Positions 52,934 through 61,943 of a stretch of DNA of 64,000 nt are shown here, piece by piece. A model generated the notes under the pieces. It was not told the DNA's origin. It saw nothing but the letters and a program-made list of their open reading frames with translations, and searched no databases. This DNA is from Taurinivorans muris (GTDB taxonomy: Bacteria; Desulfobacterota; Desulfovibrionia; Desulfovibrionales; Desulfovibrionaceae). Position 1 is the stretch's first letter. Each line of letters opens with the position of its first letter. Location: NCBI RefSeq assembly GCF_025232395.1, contig NZ_CP065938.1, positions 1,488,001 through 1,552,000 of the forward strand, read 5' to 3'. The position numbers and the translations under genes were made by a program.

Positions 52934-54544
52934 TTACCTCACTTTACGCAAAGTCCACCATTGCTGTCCAATGGAAAGAACGTTGTTTGCAAGCCAATAA
53001 ACAACCAAACCCGCGGGGAAATTCAAAAACATGAACGTGAATATTACCGGCATGAGCATCATTACCTTGCGCTGTGTCGGGTCGCCCACGGCGGGGGAAA
53101 GCCATTGCTGCAAAAACATGGTAGCACCCATGACAAGAGGCGTGATATAAAGAGGATCTTTCACAGAAAGGTCGGCAAGCCAGATAATATCGGTAAAAGG
53201 CAGATAGGTGATAAATTCCGCATGCCTTAAATTTTCAGAATTGAGAAGGGCGTTGTATAAAGCGATAAATACGGGCAGCTGGACCAAAATAGGCAGACAG
53301 CCGCTCATCGGGTTGATATTGTAAGTGCGGTATAACTGCATCATTTCCTGTGAAAGGGCTTCTCTGTCGCTGCCGTATTTTTTCTTCAAATCTTCCATGA
53401 GAGGAGCGATTTTTTTCATTTGCTCCATGGATTTGTAACTCTTTTTCGTAAGAGGCCAAAAAAGAATTTTAATAAAGATAGTCAGAAGAATGATGGCGAT
53501 ACCCCAGTTGCCTACGAAAGATTGGAAAAAGTTCAAAAGCCAAAGCAGCGGTTTCGCCAAGATGCCGAAGATGCCGTAATGAATGGTCTTTTTGAGCTCA
53601 TTCGGCGCGTTGTCCAATAATTTTGCATCTTTCGGACCTATCCACCAGCTCAGCTCGGAACTTACGGGAAGCCCCGCATTCACGGTAAGAGGCTGTTCTT
53701 CATAGGCGACACGCCAAACATCATTTTGTATGCGGGCTTTAACCAAACCGTTTTTGCTTTGCGGCACAACCGCGCTCAAAAAATAGTTGTTGCTGAGCCC
53801 TGCGAAAAACAAAGCCCCGTCCTCGACCATTCCTTCTTCCGTAAGTTTGCTTACGTCGCTTTCGGTTTCATAGCTGCCTTCGCTGTCCCACACAACCTGC
53901 ATGGGGTTGTAGGTGGAAGAACTGGAATATTCGGAACCAGCCAAGGTATAGCCCACGCGCACGATGAAAGCTTTTCCCTCTTCCGCTCCATAAGTTATTT
54001 TTTCGCCGATAAGATACGTCGCCGCGTCAAACGTGAGTTCGCGCCTGATAATCAGACCATTGAGATTGCCCTCGAAAACAAGGGTTTTGGTATCGCCGTC
54101 TTCCAAAATGAGATTTTCGGCGCTGATTGTCCATGAACCGATGTTCCAGGAAGGCTGTCCGTTGATCAAAAGCCCCATGGGGGAAGCGGATTTCGCCGTT
54201 TTTCCTATCATATCCAAAAACGGGGAATGAGGGGAACTTGTTTCGGAAATATTATTTAAAACAAAAGACTCCAGCACACCGCCGGCGCTGTGAAAAACCG
54301 CCGTGTACAAAGGAGTCCTTACCACGATGTTCTTACCCTCGCCGGGAGCGAAAAAAGGAACCGTTTCTTTTAAATCCGAAAACGCCGGGTCGGTAAGGTT
54401 TGCGGTTTGTTCCGCCTGCGTTTCAATCTGTTCTGTTTGTTCAGCCTGTTTGGGCACCCACCCCATATGCTCGGCGATGTACTGCCAGCCAACCAAAATG
54501 ACGAAACATATGACAGTAGCAATGATAATCCGTTTATTTTCCAT
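52934..54544 (-). CDS. yidC: Membrane protein insertase YidC
   Basis: 536 residues, Gram-negative type, with an N-terminal anchor (RIIIATVICFVILVGWQYIA), a periplasmic beta domain of about 300 residues and a C-terminal insertase core. The core has the five membrane segments starting at FQSFVGNWGIAIILL, with the conserved positively charged hydrophilic groove. It inserts proteins into the inner membrane with or without SecYEG. It is coupled with yidD upstream and jag downstream. Confidence 0.96.
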   Translation of the reverse strand: MENKRIIIATVICFVILVGWQYIAEHMGWVPKQAEQTEQIETQAEQTANLTDPAFSDLKETVPFFAPGEGKNIVVRTPLYTAVFHSAGGVLESFVLNNISETSSPHSPFLDMIGKTAKSASPMGLLINGQPSWNIGSWTISAENLILEDGDTKTLVFEGNLNGLIIRRELTFDAATYLIGEKITYGAEEGKAFIVRVGYTLAGSEYSSSSTYNPMQVVWDSEGSYETESDVSKLTEEGMVEDGALFFAGLSNNYFLSAVVPQSKNGLVKARIQNDVWRVAYEEQPLTVNAGLPVSSELSWWIGPKDAKLLDNAPNELKKTIHYGIFGILAKPLLWLLNFFQSFVGNWGIAIILLTIFIKILFWPLTKKSYKSMEQMKKIAPLMEDLKKKYGSDREALSQEMMQLYRTYNINPMSGCLPILVQLPVFIALYNALLNSENLRHAEFITYLPFTDIIWLADLSVKDPLYITPLVMGATMFLQQWLSPAVGDPTQRKVMMLMPVIFTFMFLNFPAGLVVYWLANNVLSIGQQWWTLRKVR

Positions 54545-54551
54545 TTTTTTC

Positions 54552-54857
54552 CTACTTAACTGTAATTTTTGATACGATAAAACGCACTGTTTTTTTTAAC
54601 ACAAGTTTGCACGGCTCAATATTTTCAGGAACCGGGTCAAATCCCCCCTCACACCATGGATTGCAGCGGCAAATTCTTTTTATTCCGAGCCAAATTCCTC
54701 GGACAACACCATGCTTTTCAATCGCGAGAGCCGCATATTCGGAACAAGAGGGATAAAAACGACATCGTGCAGGATATAAAGGTGAAATACAATTCTGATA
54801 AATCCTGATCGGAAAAATAAAAATTTTCCTGATAAAAGCCCCCTTTTTATTAACCAT
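54552..54857 (-). CDS. yidD: Membrane protein insertion efficiency factor YidD
   Basis: 101 residues with the family core YQNCISPLYPARCRFYPSCS and the second cysteine pair CRCNPWCEGGFDPVP. An N-terminal amphipathic stretch attaches it to the membrane. It lies between rnpA (24 bases upstream) and yidC (seven bases downstream). Confidence 0.93.
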   Translation of the reverse strand: MVNKKGAFIRKIFIFPIRIYQNCISPLYPARCRFYPSCSEYAALAIEKHGVVRGIWLGIKRICRCNPWCEGGFDPVPENIEPCKLVLKKTVRFIVSKITVK

Positions 54858-54881
54858 AAACGAAAAATTCCTTTTTTCGTC

Positions 54882-55238
54882 CTATTCATCGGCATGCCGG
54901 CGCCGATTGAGCCTCTCTAAAAAAGGAAACAGATCCTTTTCCACATGGGCGAATTGCAGCACGTTCGCATCTATATGCTTTTTGGGAACAACAACAAATT
55001 CGCAAGGACAGATATCTTCAAAATGAAGCCGAAAAAATTCACGCAAAATACGCTTTATCCTATTCCTTTGAACCGCATTTCCGCTTTTTTTGCTTACAGC
55101 CAGCCCAATACGGACATGAGGCGCTTTTTTTACAAAAACAATGAAAAGCTTTGTAAAATGCTTTTCACCTTGCTGATAACAAGCTTGAAATTCCGATCTT
55201 TTCAATAATCGCTGATTTTTTTGCCAAACATGCGGCAT
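54882..55238 (-). CDS. rnpA: Ribonuclease P protein component
   Basis: 118 residues with the RNP signature AVQRNRIKRILREFFR (the RNR motif) and an N-terminal central cleft strand (LLKRSEFQACYQQGEK). It supports the RNase P RNA in maturing tRNA 5' ends. Confidence 0.95.
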   Translation of the reverse strand: MPHVWQKNQRLLKRSEFQACYQQGEKHFTKLFIVFVKKAPHVRIGLAVSKKSGNAVQRNRIKRILREFFRLHFEDICPCEFVVVPKKHIDANVLQFAHVEKDLFPFLERLNRRRHADE

Positions 55239-55349
55239 AGTAAGCCTATTGGATTTTAAATAAGGAAAAGACCTATGAATAGGTCAGCCCGCTTCATAAG
55301 CAAAGGGCGGAGAAAACTCAGCCCTGCCCATAAATGAATAACCGTTTTC

Positions 55350-55484
55350 TTATGCGGAAAGAGTCTTGCGACCTTTAGCACGGCGACGATTGATAAGAGC
55401 ACGGCCGCTTGCGGTTGCCATACGGGTACGGAAACCATGAGTACGCTTTCTGCTGATTTTACTTGGTTGATATGTTCTTTTCAT
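55350..55484 (-). CDS. rpmH: 50S ribosomal protein L34
   Basis: 44 residues: [18 protein letters not shown] at the start, and KGRKTLSA at the end, matching L34 throughout. AAGGAG lies six bases upstream of ATG 55484. It heads the conserved rpmH-rnpA-yidD-yidC-jag cluster that often sits near the replication origin; no dnaA is seen in this window. Confidence 0.97.
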   Translation of the reverse strand: MKRTYQPSKISRKRTHGFRTRMATASGRALINRRRAKGRKTLSA

Positions 55485-55576
55485 ACCATTCTCCTTAAAG
55501 GTTTTGAACTAAGATAAATAGCGGTTTAAAGAAATAACGTCAAGATTTTAATTAACTATTTTAAAAAATCGACCCC

Positions 55577-56476
55577 TTAAAAATCTTCAAAAAGGAATTT
55601 CTCATTTCGGGAAAGCAACGGCAAAACCTTTTCCAGCATTATTCCGTCAATATACGGAGTGCCATACCCATAGGTCGTAAGCATGGCTTCATAGACGAAG
55701 CGGGCGGAACGCGCCATAGCCATGGGCAAGGAATCTTTTTGGAGCAGCGCCCCTAAAAAGACGGAAGCGAACGTATCCCCCGTTCCCGGATACGCCGCGG
55801 GAATCTTGGGAGATTTTGTCTGCCAAAACCGTTTGCTTTCCGCGTCATAAGCGAACACGCGGATACTGTCCTCCTCGCAGGGAGCGGAAGTGATGATTAC
55901 GGATTTATTTTTATTCTTCTTATCCCCCAAGGCGGAAAGCGCCTTTAAATATTCTTTCGCCTGCTTGAACGTGACTGTTTCTTCATAGGGCGTATCCAGC
56001 AAAAAACATACTTCCGTATAATTGGGGGTGATGATGTCCGCCTTGCCGGCGAGTCTGCGCATGCGCTGCACAAGTTCCTCCGTTTGGGTCGGGTACAGTT
56101 TTCCGTCATCGCCAAGCACGGGGTCGACAAGAAAAAGGCTGTTTTTTTTGCCGAGTTTCTGCATGAGTCTTTCCACAATATCCACCTGCTCGGGACTGCC
56201 CAAAAAACCGGAATAGACGGCGTCGAAATACAGTCCCAAATTTTCCCATTTCCCGACTATTTCCTGCATCTGCGCCGTCAAATCAAAAAAAGAAAAATCA
56301 TCTATGCTTGCGGTTTGCGAAGACAAAACGGCAGTCGGCAAAGGGCAAACCTGCATACCCATGGAAGAAAGGACCGGAATAGCGACAGTCAAAGAAGCCC
56401 GTCCATAACCGGACAAATCATGCACAGCGGCGATACGGGGGATCGGCGTCCTGATATTTTTTACGCATTGTTTCAT
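55577..56476 (-). CDS. Pyridoxamine kinase (PdxY/PdxK family)
   Basis: 299 residues of the ribokinase fold. The substrate region is VHDLSGYGRASLTVAIPVLS, DPVLGDDGKLY is the metal/phosphate motif, and PGTGDTFASVFLG holds the catalytic aspartate. It phosphorylates pyridoxal or pyridoxamine for PLP salvage. ATG 56476 has GAGAGG upstream. It lies downstream of the flagellin cluster but behind a terminator, so it is probably transcribed separately. Confidence 0.88.
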   Translation of the reverse strand: MKQCVKNIRTPIPRIAAVHDLSGYGRASLTVAIPVLSSMGMQVCPLPTAVLSSQTASIDDFSFFDLTAQMQEIVGKWENLGLYFDAVYSGFLGSPEQVDIVERLMQKLGKKNSLFLVDPVLGDDGKLYPTQTEELVQRMRRLAGKADIITPNYTEVCFLLDTPYEETVTFKQAKEYLKALSALGDKKNKNKSVIITSAPCEEDSIRVFAYDAESKRFWQTKSPKIPAAYPGTGDTFASVFLGALLQKDSLPMAMARSARFVYEAMLTTYGYGTPYIDGIMLEKVLPLLSRNEKFLFEDF

Positions 56477-56593
56477 GGCAACCTCTCAAAAACAAGCTTT
56501 TCCGTCATAACGTATTCCAATTTCGCAGTCGGCTCATTTTCATACGCATATTTTTTTTGCAACAATGAAGAGAAAAAACCATGCTGTCAAGCA

Positions 56594-56632
56594 CAAAAAA
56601 AGTCCCCAAAAAATTTTGAGGGACTTTTTTAT
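56594..56632 (-). terminator. Terminator after flagellin 1
   Basis: AAAAAAGTCCC ... GGGACTTTTTT stem with T-run, about 20 bases past the stop codon. Confidence 0.85.
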
Positions 56633-56652
56633 CTATACCAACTCGCTTATTT

Positions 56653-57564
56653 TTATCGAATAAGGCTGAGAGCCATCTGAGGCAATTGGTTAGCTTGACC
56701 AAGCATACTGTTTGCGGCATTTGCCAATGTTTGGTTACGCACGAAGTTTGTCATTTCGGTTGCAACGTCAACGTCGGAAATACGTGATTCGGATGCCTGT
56801 AAGTTTTCAGCTTGAATGCTGAGGTTTGCTACCGTGTTTTCCAAACGGTTTTGCAGAGCGCCAAGGTGGGCACGGATATTATCCTTGGAAACGATAGCGT
56901 CTCTGATACCTTCAAGGGCCTTTTGAGCGCCTTCTTGGGTTGAAATACTGAATGCGGCTGAACCTTCCGCCGCGCTGTTGCCGACACCGAGAGCTGATGC
57001 AGTCGTACAGCCGATTCTGATGTAGTAGTAATCTTCGTCGGAATCGTTGCCTGAACCGAAGTGGACCTTGAGCGGACCGGTCGGAGTCAAACCGCTGCCG
57101 TCATGTTGCTCGCCGTCTGTCTTGGTTGGATCGCCGCTCAGGTTACCGTCAAGCAACTTAATGTTGTTGAAGTCGGTAGCCATGGAAATACGGGTGATTT
57201 CCGAAGCCATTTGTTGGTATTCCGAGTCGATGATCGCACGTTGGACAGAGTCGTACGTACCGGTTGCGGCTTGTTCCGCAAGTTCCTTCATACGGACGAG
57301 CTTTTCGTCGATGGTTTGCAAAGCGCCGTCAGCCGTCTGGATAAGGCTGATACCATCGTTGGCGTTACGGATACCTTGATGCAGGGCTGCAATGTCGGAA
57401 CGCATGAGTTCGCGGATAGCAAGACCGGCTGCGTCGTCTGCGGCTGTTTCAACGCGAAGACCGGAAGAAAGCTTACGGGTTGAATCTGCAAGGTTGTTGT
57501 AGTGAATGTTCAGGTAGCGAGCTGTGTTTTCAGCCATCATGTTGTGGTTAATAACTAAAGACAT
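56653..57564 (-). CDS. Flagellin 1
   Basis: 303 residues from ATG 57564 (GGAGG upstream). The D0/D1 helices are conserved: LNIHYNNLADSTRKLSSGLR at the N-terminus, RISDVDVATEMTNFVRNQ and LGQANQLPQMALSLIR at the C-terminus. The middle variable part is short. It is the last gene of a four-flagellin row and is closest in sequence to flagellin 2. It has its own promoter and a leader hairpin, and would be exported as filament subunit. Confidence 0.95.
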   Translation of the reverse strand: MSLVINHNMMAENTARYLNIHYNNLADSTRKLSSGLRVETAADDAAGLAIRELMRSDIAALHQGIRNANDGISLIQTADGALQTIDEKLVRMKELAEQAATGTYDSVQRAIIDSEYQQMASEITRISMATDFNNIKLLDGNLSGDPTKTDGEQHDGSGLTPTGPLKVHFGSGNDSDEDYYYIRIGCTTASALGVGNSAAEGSAAFSISTQEGAQKALEGIRDAIVSKDNIRAHLGALQNRLENTVANLSIQAENLQASESRISDVDVATEMTNFVRNQTLANAANSMLGQANQLPQMALSLIR

Positions 57565-57606
57565 AATATCCTCCATGATAATAGTCAGTTATGTTTTTTG
57601 GTTTGG

Positions 57607-57625
57607 ACATCGCTTCCTGCGATGT
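57607..57625 (-). promoter_or_regulatory. Flagellin 1 leader hairpin with GGA loop
   Basis: In the mRNA, ACATCGC-AGGAA-GCGATGT ends 43 bases before the start codon. A GGA in a hairpin loop is the core of a CsrA-binding site. The same structure is found at 58808-58826. Confidence 0.55.
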
Positions 57626-57643
57626 TCGCCTCTGTTACCAAAC

Positions 57644-57670
57644 TTAACGACAACACGAAATTTTATATTA
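57644..57670 (-). promoter_or_regulatory. Flagellin 1 promoter, sigma-28-like
   Basis: Minus strand TAAT (57670-57667), 15 bases, GTCGTTAA (57651-57644). Identical boxes and spacing occur upstream of flagellin 4. Confidence 0.6.
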
Positions 57671-57853
57671 GGGAAAAAATGAAAAAAATTTATTCTTTCC
57701 CTAAAAAAAAATTTAATTACTAATGAAAACAATAAATTACAGCACAAAAAATATTTTAAAAATTTCCCCGTCCTCAAAAAAACAAATAAAAAATTCTTTT
57801 TTTTTGAAGCCCCCAAAAAATGGGGGCTCAATATATTGTTAACAACCCGCCTC

Positions 57854-58765
57854 TTATCGGATAAGACTGAGAGCCATCTGCGGCAGGGAGTTAGCCTGTC
57901 CGAGCATACTGTTTGCGGCATTCGCCAATGTTTGGTTGCGCACGAAGTTTGTCATTTCGGTCGCAACGTCAACATCGGAAATACGGGATTCTGAAGCTTG
58001 CAGGTTTTCAGCTTGAATACTGAGGTTTGCGACGGTATTTTCCAAACGGTTCTGCAATGCGCCAAGGTGGGCGCGGATATTATCCTTGGAAACAATGGCG
58101 CTTGTTATTCCGTCAAGAGCCTTTTGCGCCCCCTCCTGAGTGGAAATGCTGAATGCCGCGGAACCTGCCGCCGCACTGTTGCCTACACCGAGGGAAGATG
58201 CCGTTGTGGAGCCGATTCTGATGTAATAATAATCTTCGTCGGAATCGTTGCCGGAACCGAAGTGGATCTTGAGAGGTCCGGTTGACTTCAAACCGCTGCC
58301 GTCATGAGCCTCTCCGTCCGTCTTTGTGGGGTCGGCGCTCAGGTTACCGTCAAGCAGCTTGATGTTGTTGAAGTCGGTAGCCATGGAAATACGGGTGATT
58401 TCCGAAGCCATTTGTTGGTATTCCGAGTCGATGATCGCACGCTGCACAGAATCGTACGTACCGGTTGCGGCTTGTTCCGCAAGTTCCTTCATGCGGATAA
58501 GCTTTTCGTCGATGGTTTGCAAAGCGCCGTCAGCCGTCTGGATAAGACTGATACCGTCATTGGCGTTTCGCACGCCCTGCTGCAATGCCGCAATATCGGC
58601 ACGCATAAGTTCACGGACCGCAAGACCTGCAGCGTCATCCGCAGCTTGTTCGACACGAAGTCCGGAAGAAAGCTTACGGGTGGAATCCGCCAAGTTATTA
58701 TAATGGATGTTTAAGTAGCGGGCTGTATTGTCAGCCATCATGTTATGATTGATTACTAAAGACAT
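57854..58765 (-). CDS. Flagellin 2
   Basis: 303 residues, very similar to flagellin 1 over its full length, including MSLVINHNMMADNTARYLNI at the start. Differences are concentrated in the variable middle (about residues 150-220). GGAGGAT precedes ATG 58765. It is separated from flagellin 1 by 289 bases that include a GCCCCC/GGGGGC hairpin. It has its own probable promoter and leader hairpin. Confidence 0.95.
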   Translation of the reverse strand: MSLVINHNMMADNTARYLNIHYNNLADSTRKLSSGLRVEQAADDAAGLAVRELMRADIAALQQGVRNANDGISLIQTADGALQTIDEKLIRMKELAEQAATGTYDSVQRAIIDSEYQQMASEITRISMATDFNNIKLLDGNLSADPTKTDGEAHDGSGLKSTGPLKIHFGSGNDSDEDYYYIRIGSTTASSLGVGNSAAAGSAAFSISTQEGAQKALDGITSAIVSKDNIRAHLGALQNRLENTVANLSIQAENLQASESRISDVDVATEMTNFVRNQTLANAANSMLGQANSLPQMALSLIR

Positions 58766-58807
58766 ACTATCCTCCGTGATAATTGTCTATTCTATGCTTT
58801 TACCGGC

Positions 58808-58859
58808 ATATCGCGTCCTGCGATATTTGCCTTCGGCTCAAGGCGGTATTTATAACGAC
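58808..58859 (-). promoter_or_regulatory. Flagellin 2 promoter -10 and leader hairpin
   Basis: GTCGTTAT (58859-58852) matches the flagellin 1/4 -10 box. The leader hairpin ATATCGC-AGGAC-GCGATAT (58826-58808) again ends 43 bases before the start codon. The -35 here is less clear. Confidence 0.5.
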
Positions 58860-58931
58860 ACCGTGTGTTTCGCCTTGCCGCCATATACCTTTTTATCGAA
58901 TCAATAAAAATTCATTGGGATAATTGTTTCA

Positions 58932-58968
58932 TTTTCCTGAGGAAGTCTGAAAAACTTCCTCAGGAAAA
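58932..58968 (-). terminator. Terminator after flagellin 3
   Basis: Perfect 14-bp arms TTTTCCTGAGGAAG / CTTCCTCAGGAAAA, starting 17 bases past the flagellin 3 stop codon. Confidence 0.75.
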
Positions 58969-58984
58969 CCAGTAAAAACAAAGG

Positions 58985-59887
58985 TTACAATAAACTTAAC
59001 GCCATCTGCGGAATGTTATTGGCTTGTCCGAGCATGGAAATTGCCGTATTTGCCAATACCTGGTTTCGCACAAATTTTGTCATTTCCGTTGCAACATCGA
59101 CATCAGAAATACGTGATTCCGATGCCTGCAAGTTTTCAGCCTGTATGCTGAGGTTGGAAACAGTGGCTTCCAGACGGTTTTGCATTGAGCCAAGATACGC
59201 GCGGATATTGTCTTTTGAGACGATTGCGTTATTAATCGCCGCAAGAGCTTTTCCCGCCGCCTCTTGGGTTGAAATGGAATACCCGTCCGATCCTGCCGCG
59301 GCGCCGCTGCCGACTCCGAGAGAAGACGCTGTCGCGCTTTTGATTTCGACATAATAATAGTCTTCGTCAGAATCATTGCCGGTACCGAAGTGAATTTTAA
59401 GCTTGCCTTTCGAGTTCAGTCCGCTGCCGTCATGCCCGTTGGCAGCAGTGGGCAAAGCGCTTAAGCTGCCGTCCAGCAATTTGATATTGCTGAACTTCGT
59501 TGCATTGGCGATACGGGTGATTTCCGAAGCCATGGATTGATATTCGGAATCAATAATGGCCCTTTGCACGGAATCGTACGTACCGGTTGCGGCTTGTTCC
59601 GCAAGCTCTTTCATACGGATAAGCTTCTCATCAATGGTCTGCAATGCGCCGTCAGCGGTTTGTATCAATGAAATAGCATCATTGGCATTTCGCACGCCCT
59701 GCTGCAGTGCCGCAATATCGGCACGCATGAGTTCGCGAACCGCAAGACCTGCCGCGTCATCCGCCGCTCTCTCGATACGAAGACCGGAAGACAATTTCCG
59801 GGTTGAATCGGAAAGCGCACTGTAATGCGAATTCAGGTTTCTGGAAACCGTATTAGCCATTGTATTCGTATTTATGACAAGTGACAT
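58985..59887 (-). CDS. Flagellin 3
   Basis: 300 residues, opening MSLVINTNTMANTVSRNLNS and ending LGQANNIPQMALSLL. It is most similar to flagellin 4, and lies only 24 bases after it with no promoter or terminator between, so the two are co-transcribed. The first and last ~100 residues match all four paralogues. Confidence 0.95.
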   Translation of the reverse strand: MSLVINTNTMANTVSRNLNSHYSALSDSTRKLSSGLRIERAADDAAGLAVRELMRADIAALQQGVRNANDAISLIQTADGALQTIDEKLIRMKELAEQAATGTYDSVQRAIIDSEYQSMASEITRIANATKFSNIKLLDGSLSALPTAANGHDGSGLNSKGKLKIHFGTGNDSDEDYYYVEIKSATASSLGVGSGAAAGSDGYSISTQEAAGKALAAINNAIVSKDNIRAYLGSMQNRLEATVSNLSIQAENLQASESRISDVDVATEMTKFVRNQVLANTAISMLGQANNIPQMALSLL

Positions 59888-59911
59888 AACTCCTCCATTC
59901 GATTTGAATGG

Positions 59912-60814
59912 TTATAACAAGCTCAACGCCATCTGCGGAATATTGTTGGCTTGTCCGAGCATTGACACCGCCGTATTGGCTAACACCTGGTTACGGACAA
60001 ACTTGGTCATTTCGCTTGCGACATCGACATCAGAAATACGTGATTCGGAAGACTGCAAGTTTTCAGCCTGTATGCTCAAGTTTGAAACCGTTGCTTCCAG
60101 ACGGTTTTGCATGGAACCAAGATACGCACGGATATTGTCTTTTGAAACAATCGCGTTATTGATTGCGGAAAGAGCTTTCTGTGCCGCTTCTTGGGTTGAA
60201 ATGGCATAACCGTCCGATCCTGCCGCGGCACCGCTGCCGACACCGAGAGAAGAAGCTGTCGCGCTCTTGATCTCGATGTAATAATAATCTTCGTCAGAAT
60301 CGTTACCTGTACCGAAGTGGATCTTCAGCTTACCTTTCGAACTCAATCCACTGCCGTCGTGTCCGTCAGCATCGCCCGCAAGGGCGCTCAAATTACCGTC
60401 AAGCAATTTGATATTGCTGAATTTTGTTGCATTCGCTATACGGGTTATTTCCGAAGCCATTGCCTGATACTCGGAGTCAATGATCGCACGCTGGACAGAG
60501 TCGTACGTGCCTGTTGCGGCTTGTTCTGCAAGTTCTTTCATACGAATAAGTTTTTCGTCGATAGTTTGCAAAGCACCGTCAGCTGTCTGAATCAATGAAA
60601 TAGCATCATTGGCATTACGCACACCTTGCTGCAGCGCGGCAATATCCGCACGCATAAGTTCGCGGACCGCAAGCCCTGCGGCGTCATCCGCCGCTCTTTC
60701 AACGCGAAGTCCGGAAGACAGTTTGCGTGTGGAGTCGGAAAGAGCGCTGTAATGCGTGTTCAAGTTTCGAGAAACCGTATTAGCCATTGTATTCGTATTA
60801 ATGACTAGCGACAT
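59912..60814 (-). CDS. Flagellin 4
   Basis: 300 residues, first gene of the row in transcription order. AAGGAGG precedes ATG 60814. It pairs with flagellin 3 by sequence (shared NTNTMANTVSRNLN opening and LSSLSAL-type middle). Expression probably depends on the flagellar sigma factor through the promoter at 60895-60921. Confidence 0.95.
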   Translation of the reverse strand: MSLVINTNTMANTVSRNLNTHYSALSDSTRKLSSGLRVERAADDAAGLAVRELMRADIAALQQGVRNANDAISLIQTADGALQTIDEKLIRMKELAEQAATGTYDSVQRAIIDSEYQAMASEITRIANATKFSNIKLLDGNLSALAGDADGHDGSGLSSKGKLKIHFGTGNDSDEDYYYIEIKSATASSLGVGSGAAAGSDGYAISTQEAAQKALSAINNAIVSKDNIRAYLGSMQNRLEATVSNLSIQAENLQSSESRISDVDVASEMTKFVRNQVLANTAVSMLGQANNIPQMALSLL

Positions 60815-60894
60815 AATTTCCTCCTTGAAACATGTCTATTAGAAGTGTTCTATACGCCTATACCTCCAATAATTATTTTTTGGCGCTACCTCTA

Positions 60895-60921
60895 TTAACG
60901 ACTGAAACCGAAATTCCATTA
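60895..60921 (-). promoter_or_regulatory. Flagellin 4 promoter, sigma-28-like
   Basis: Minus strand TAAT (60921-60918), 15 bases, GTCGTTAA (60902-60895), close to the sigma-28 pattern TAAA-N15-GCCGATAA and identical in boxes and spacing to that of flagellin 1. Confidence 0.6.
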
Positions 60922-61011
60922 GGCAAATTTTTCCCGGTTAATGAAAATAGCGGCAAAAATTGCCTGGTTTCTGATTGACCGGTTCTTGCAAAACCGGTTT
61001 CAATATTCTGT

Positions 61012-61040
61012 TTGCACTTTAAATTTTTTTTCGCTATGGT
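61012..61040 (+). promoter_or_regulatory. panB promoter
   Basis: TTGCAC (61012-61017), 17 bases, TATGGT (61035-61040). An inverted repeat ACCGGTT...AACCGGT lies just upstream (about 60974-61004). Confidence 0.5.
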
Positions 61041-61080
61041 CTGTTCATGTTCACATAAACCCATAAAAAAGAGTATGAAT

Positions 61081-61911
61081 ATGAGCAAAAAAACTATCCT
61101 CAATATTAAAGAATGCAAAAATACAAAAAAACTGACCATGATTACCGCCTATGACGCTACCAGCGCCAAAATTGCGGAAAAAGCCGGTATCGACATGATT
61201 TTGGTCGGAGATTCCCTGGGCATGACCATGCAAGGCAATGACGACACCAACGGAGTCACCCTCGGCGATATGATTTATCACACGAAAATCGTGAGCAAAA
61301 ATGCTCCGAACACGTTCATTGTGGCGGACATGCCTTTTATGAGCTATGAAATAAGCGTCAGCCAAGCCCTTGAAAGCGCCGCTGAAATTTTTAGAAAAAC
61401 AGGAGCGAGAGCCGTGAAGCTCGAAGGGGGCGAAACCATGCTCCCGCAAATAAAAGCCCTTACCGATGCGGGCATTCCCGTTATGGGGCATCTGGGGCTG
61501 ACACCGCAGCGCGCCGCCATGCTCGGCGGTTTCAAAGCCCAGGCACGCACGGCAAAAGGCGCTGAAAAATTGCTTGAGGAAGCCCTCATGCTTGAAGAAG
61601 CCGGCTGTTTCGCCGTTGTGCTTGAAGCCGTACCGTACAAAATTGCCGAAATCATCACCAAAAAGCTTTCCATACCAACCATAAGCTGCGGTGCGGGCAA
61701 ATACTGCGACGGACAAGTGCTTGTCTTCCATGACATGCTCGGACTTTCCGATATTGCGCCGCGTTTTGTGAAAAAATATGCCGATCTTGGCGAACAGGCT
61801 GTGCAGGCTGTGCAAAGCTATATCAGGGAAGTGGAACAAGGCGAATTTCCGGCTTTGGAACATTCCTTTAATATTTCCGATGAGGAATGGGAAAAATTTT
61901 CCCATAAATAA
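61081..61911 (+). CDS. panB: 3-methyl-2-oxobutanoate hydroxymethyltransferase
   Basis: 276 residues from ATG 61081; an ATG two codons earlier is equally possible. Signatures: MITAYDATSAKIAEKAGID, LVGDSLGMTMQG with the metal-binding Asp, VKLEGGE and MGHLGLTPQ. It makes ketopantoate, the first step of pantothenate and CoA synthesis. It is divergent from the flagellins and followed by priA after 32 bases. Confidence 0.95.
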   Translation: MSKKTILNIKECKNTKKLTMITAYDATSAKIAEKAGIDMILVGDSLGMTMQGNDDTNGVTLGDMIYHTKIVSKNAPNTFIVADMPFMSYEISVSQALESAAEIFRKTGARAVKLEGGETMLPQIKALTDAGIPVMGHLGLTPQRAAMLGGFKAQARTAKGAEKLLEEALMLEEAGCFAVVLEAVPYKIAEIITKKLSIPTISCGAGKYCDGQVLVFHDMLGLSDIAPRFVKKYADLGEQAVQAVQSYIREVEQGEFPALEHSFNISDEEWEKFSHK

Positions 61912-61943
61912 AACATGTTCATTTTGCGCCGCCCTTTTGCCCT

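Noticed and set aside
61051-61905. 284-codon minus-strand frame opposite panB
   Set aside because: Mirrors the panB codon pattern; panB is certain and the antisense product resembles no family.
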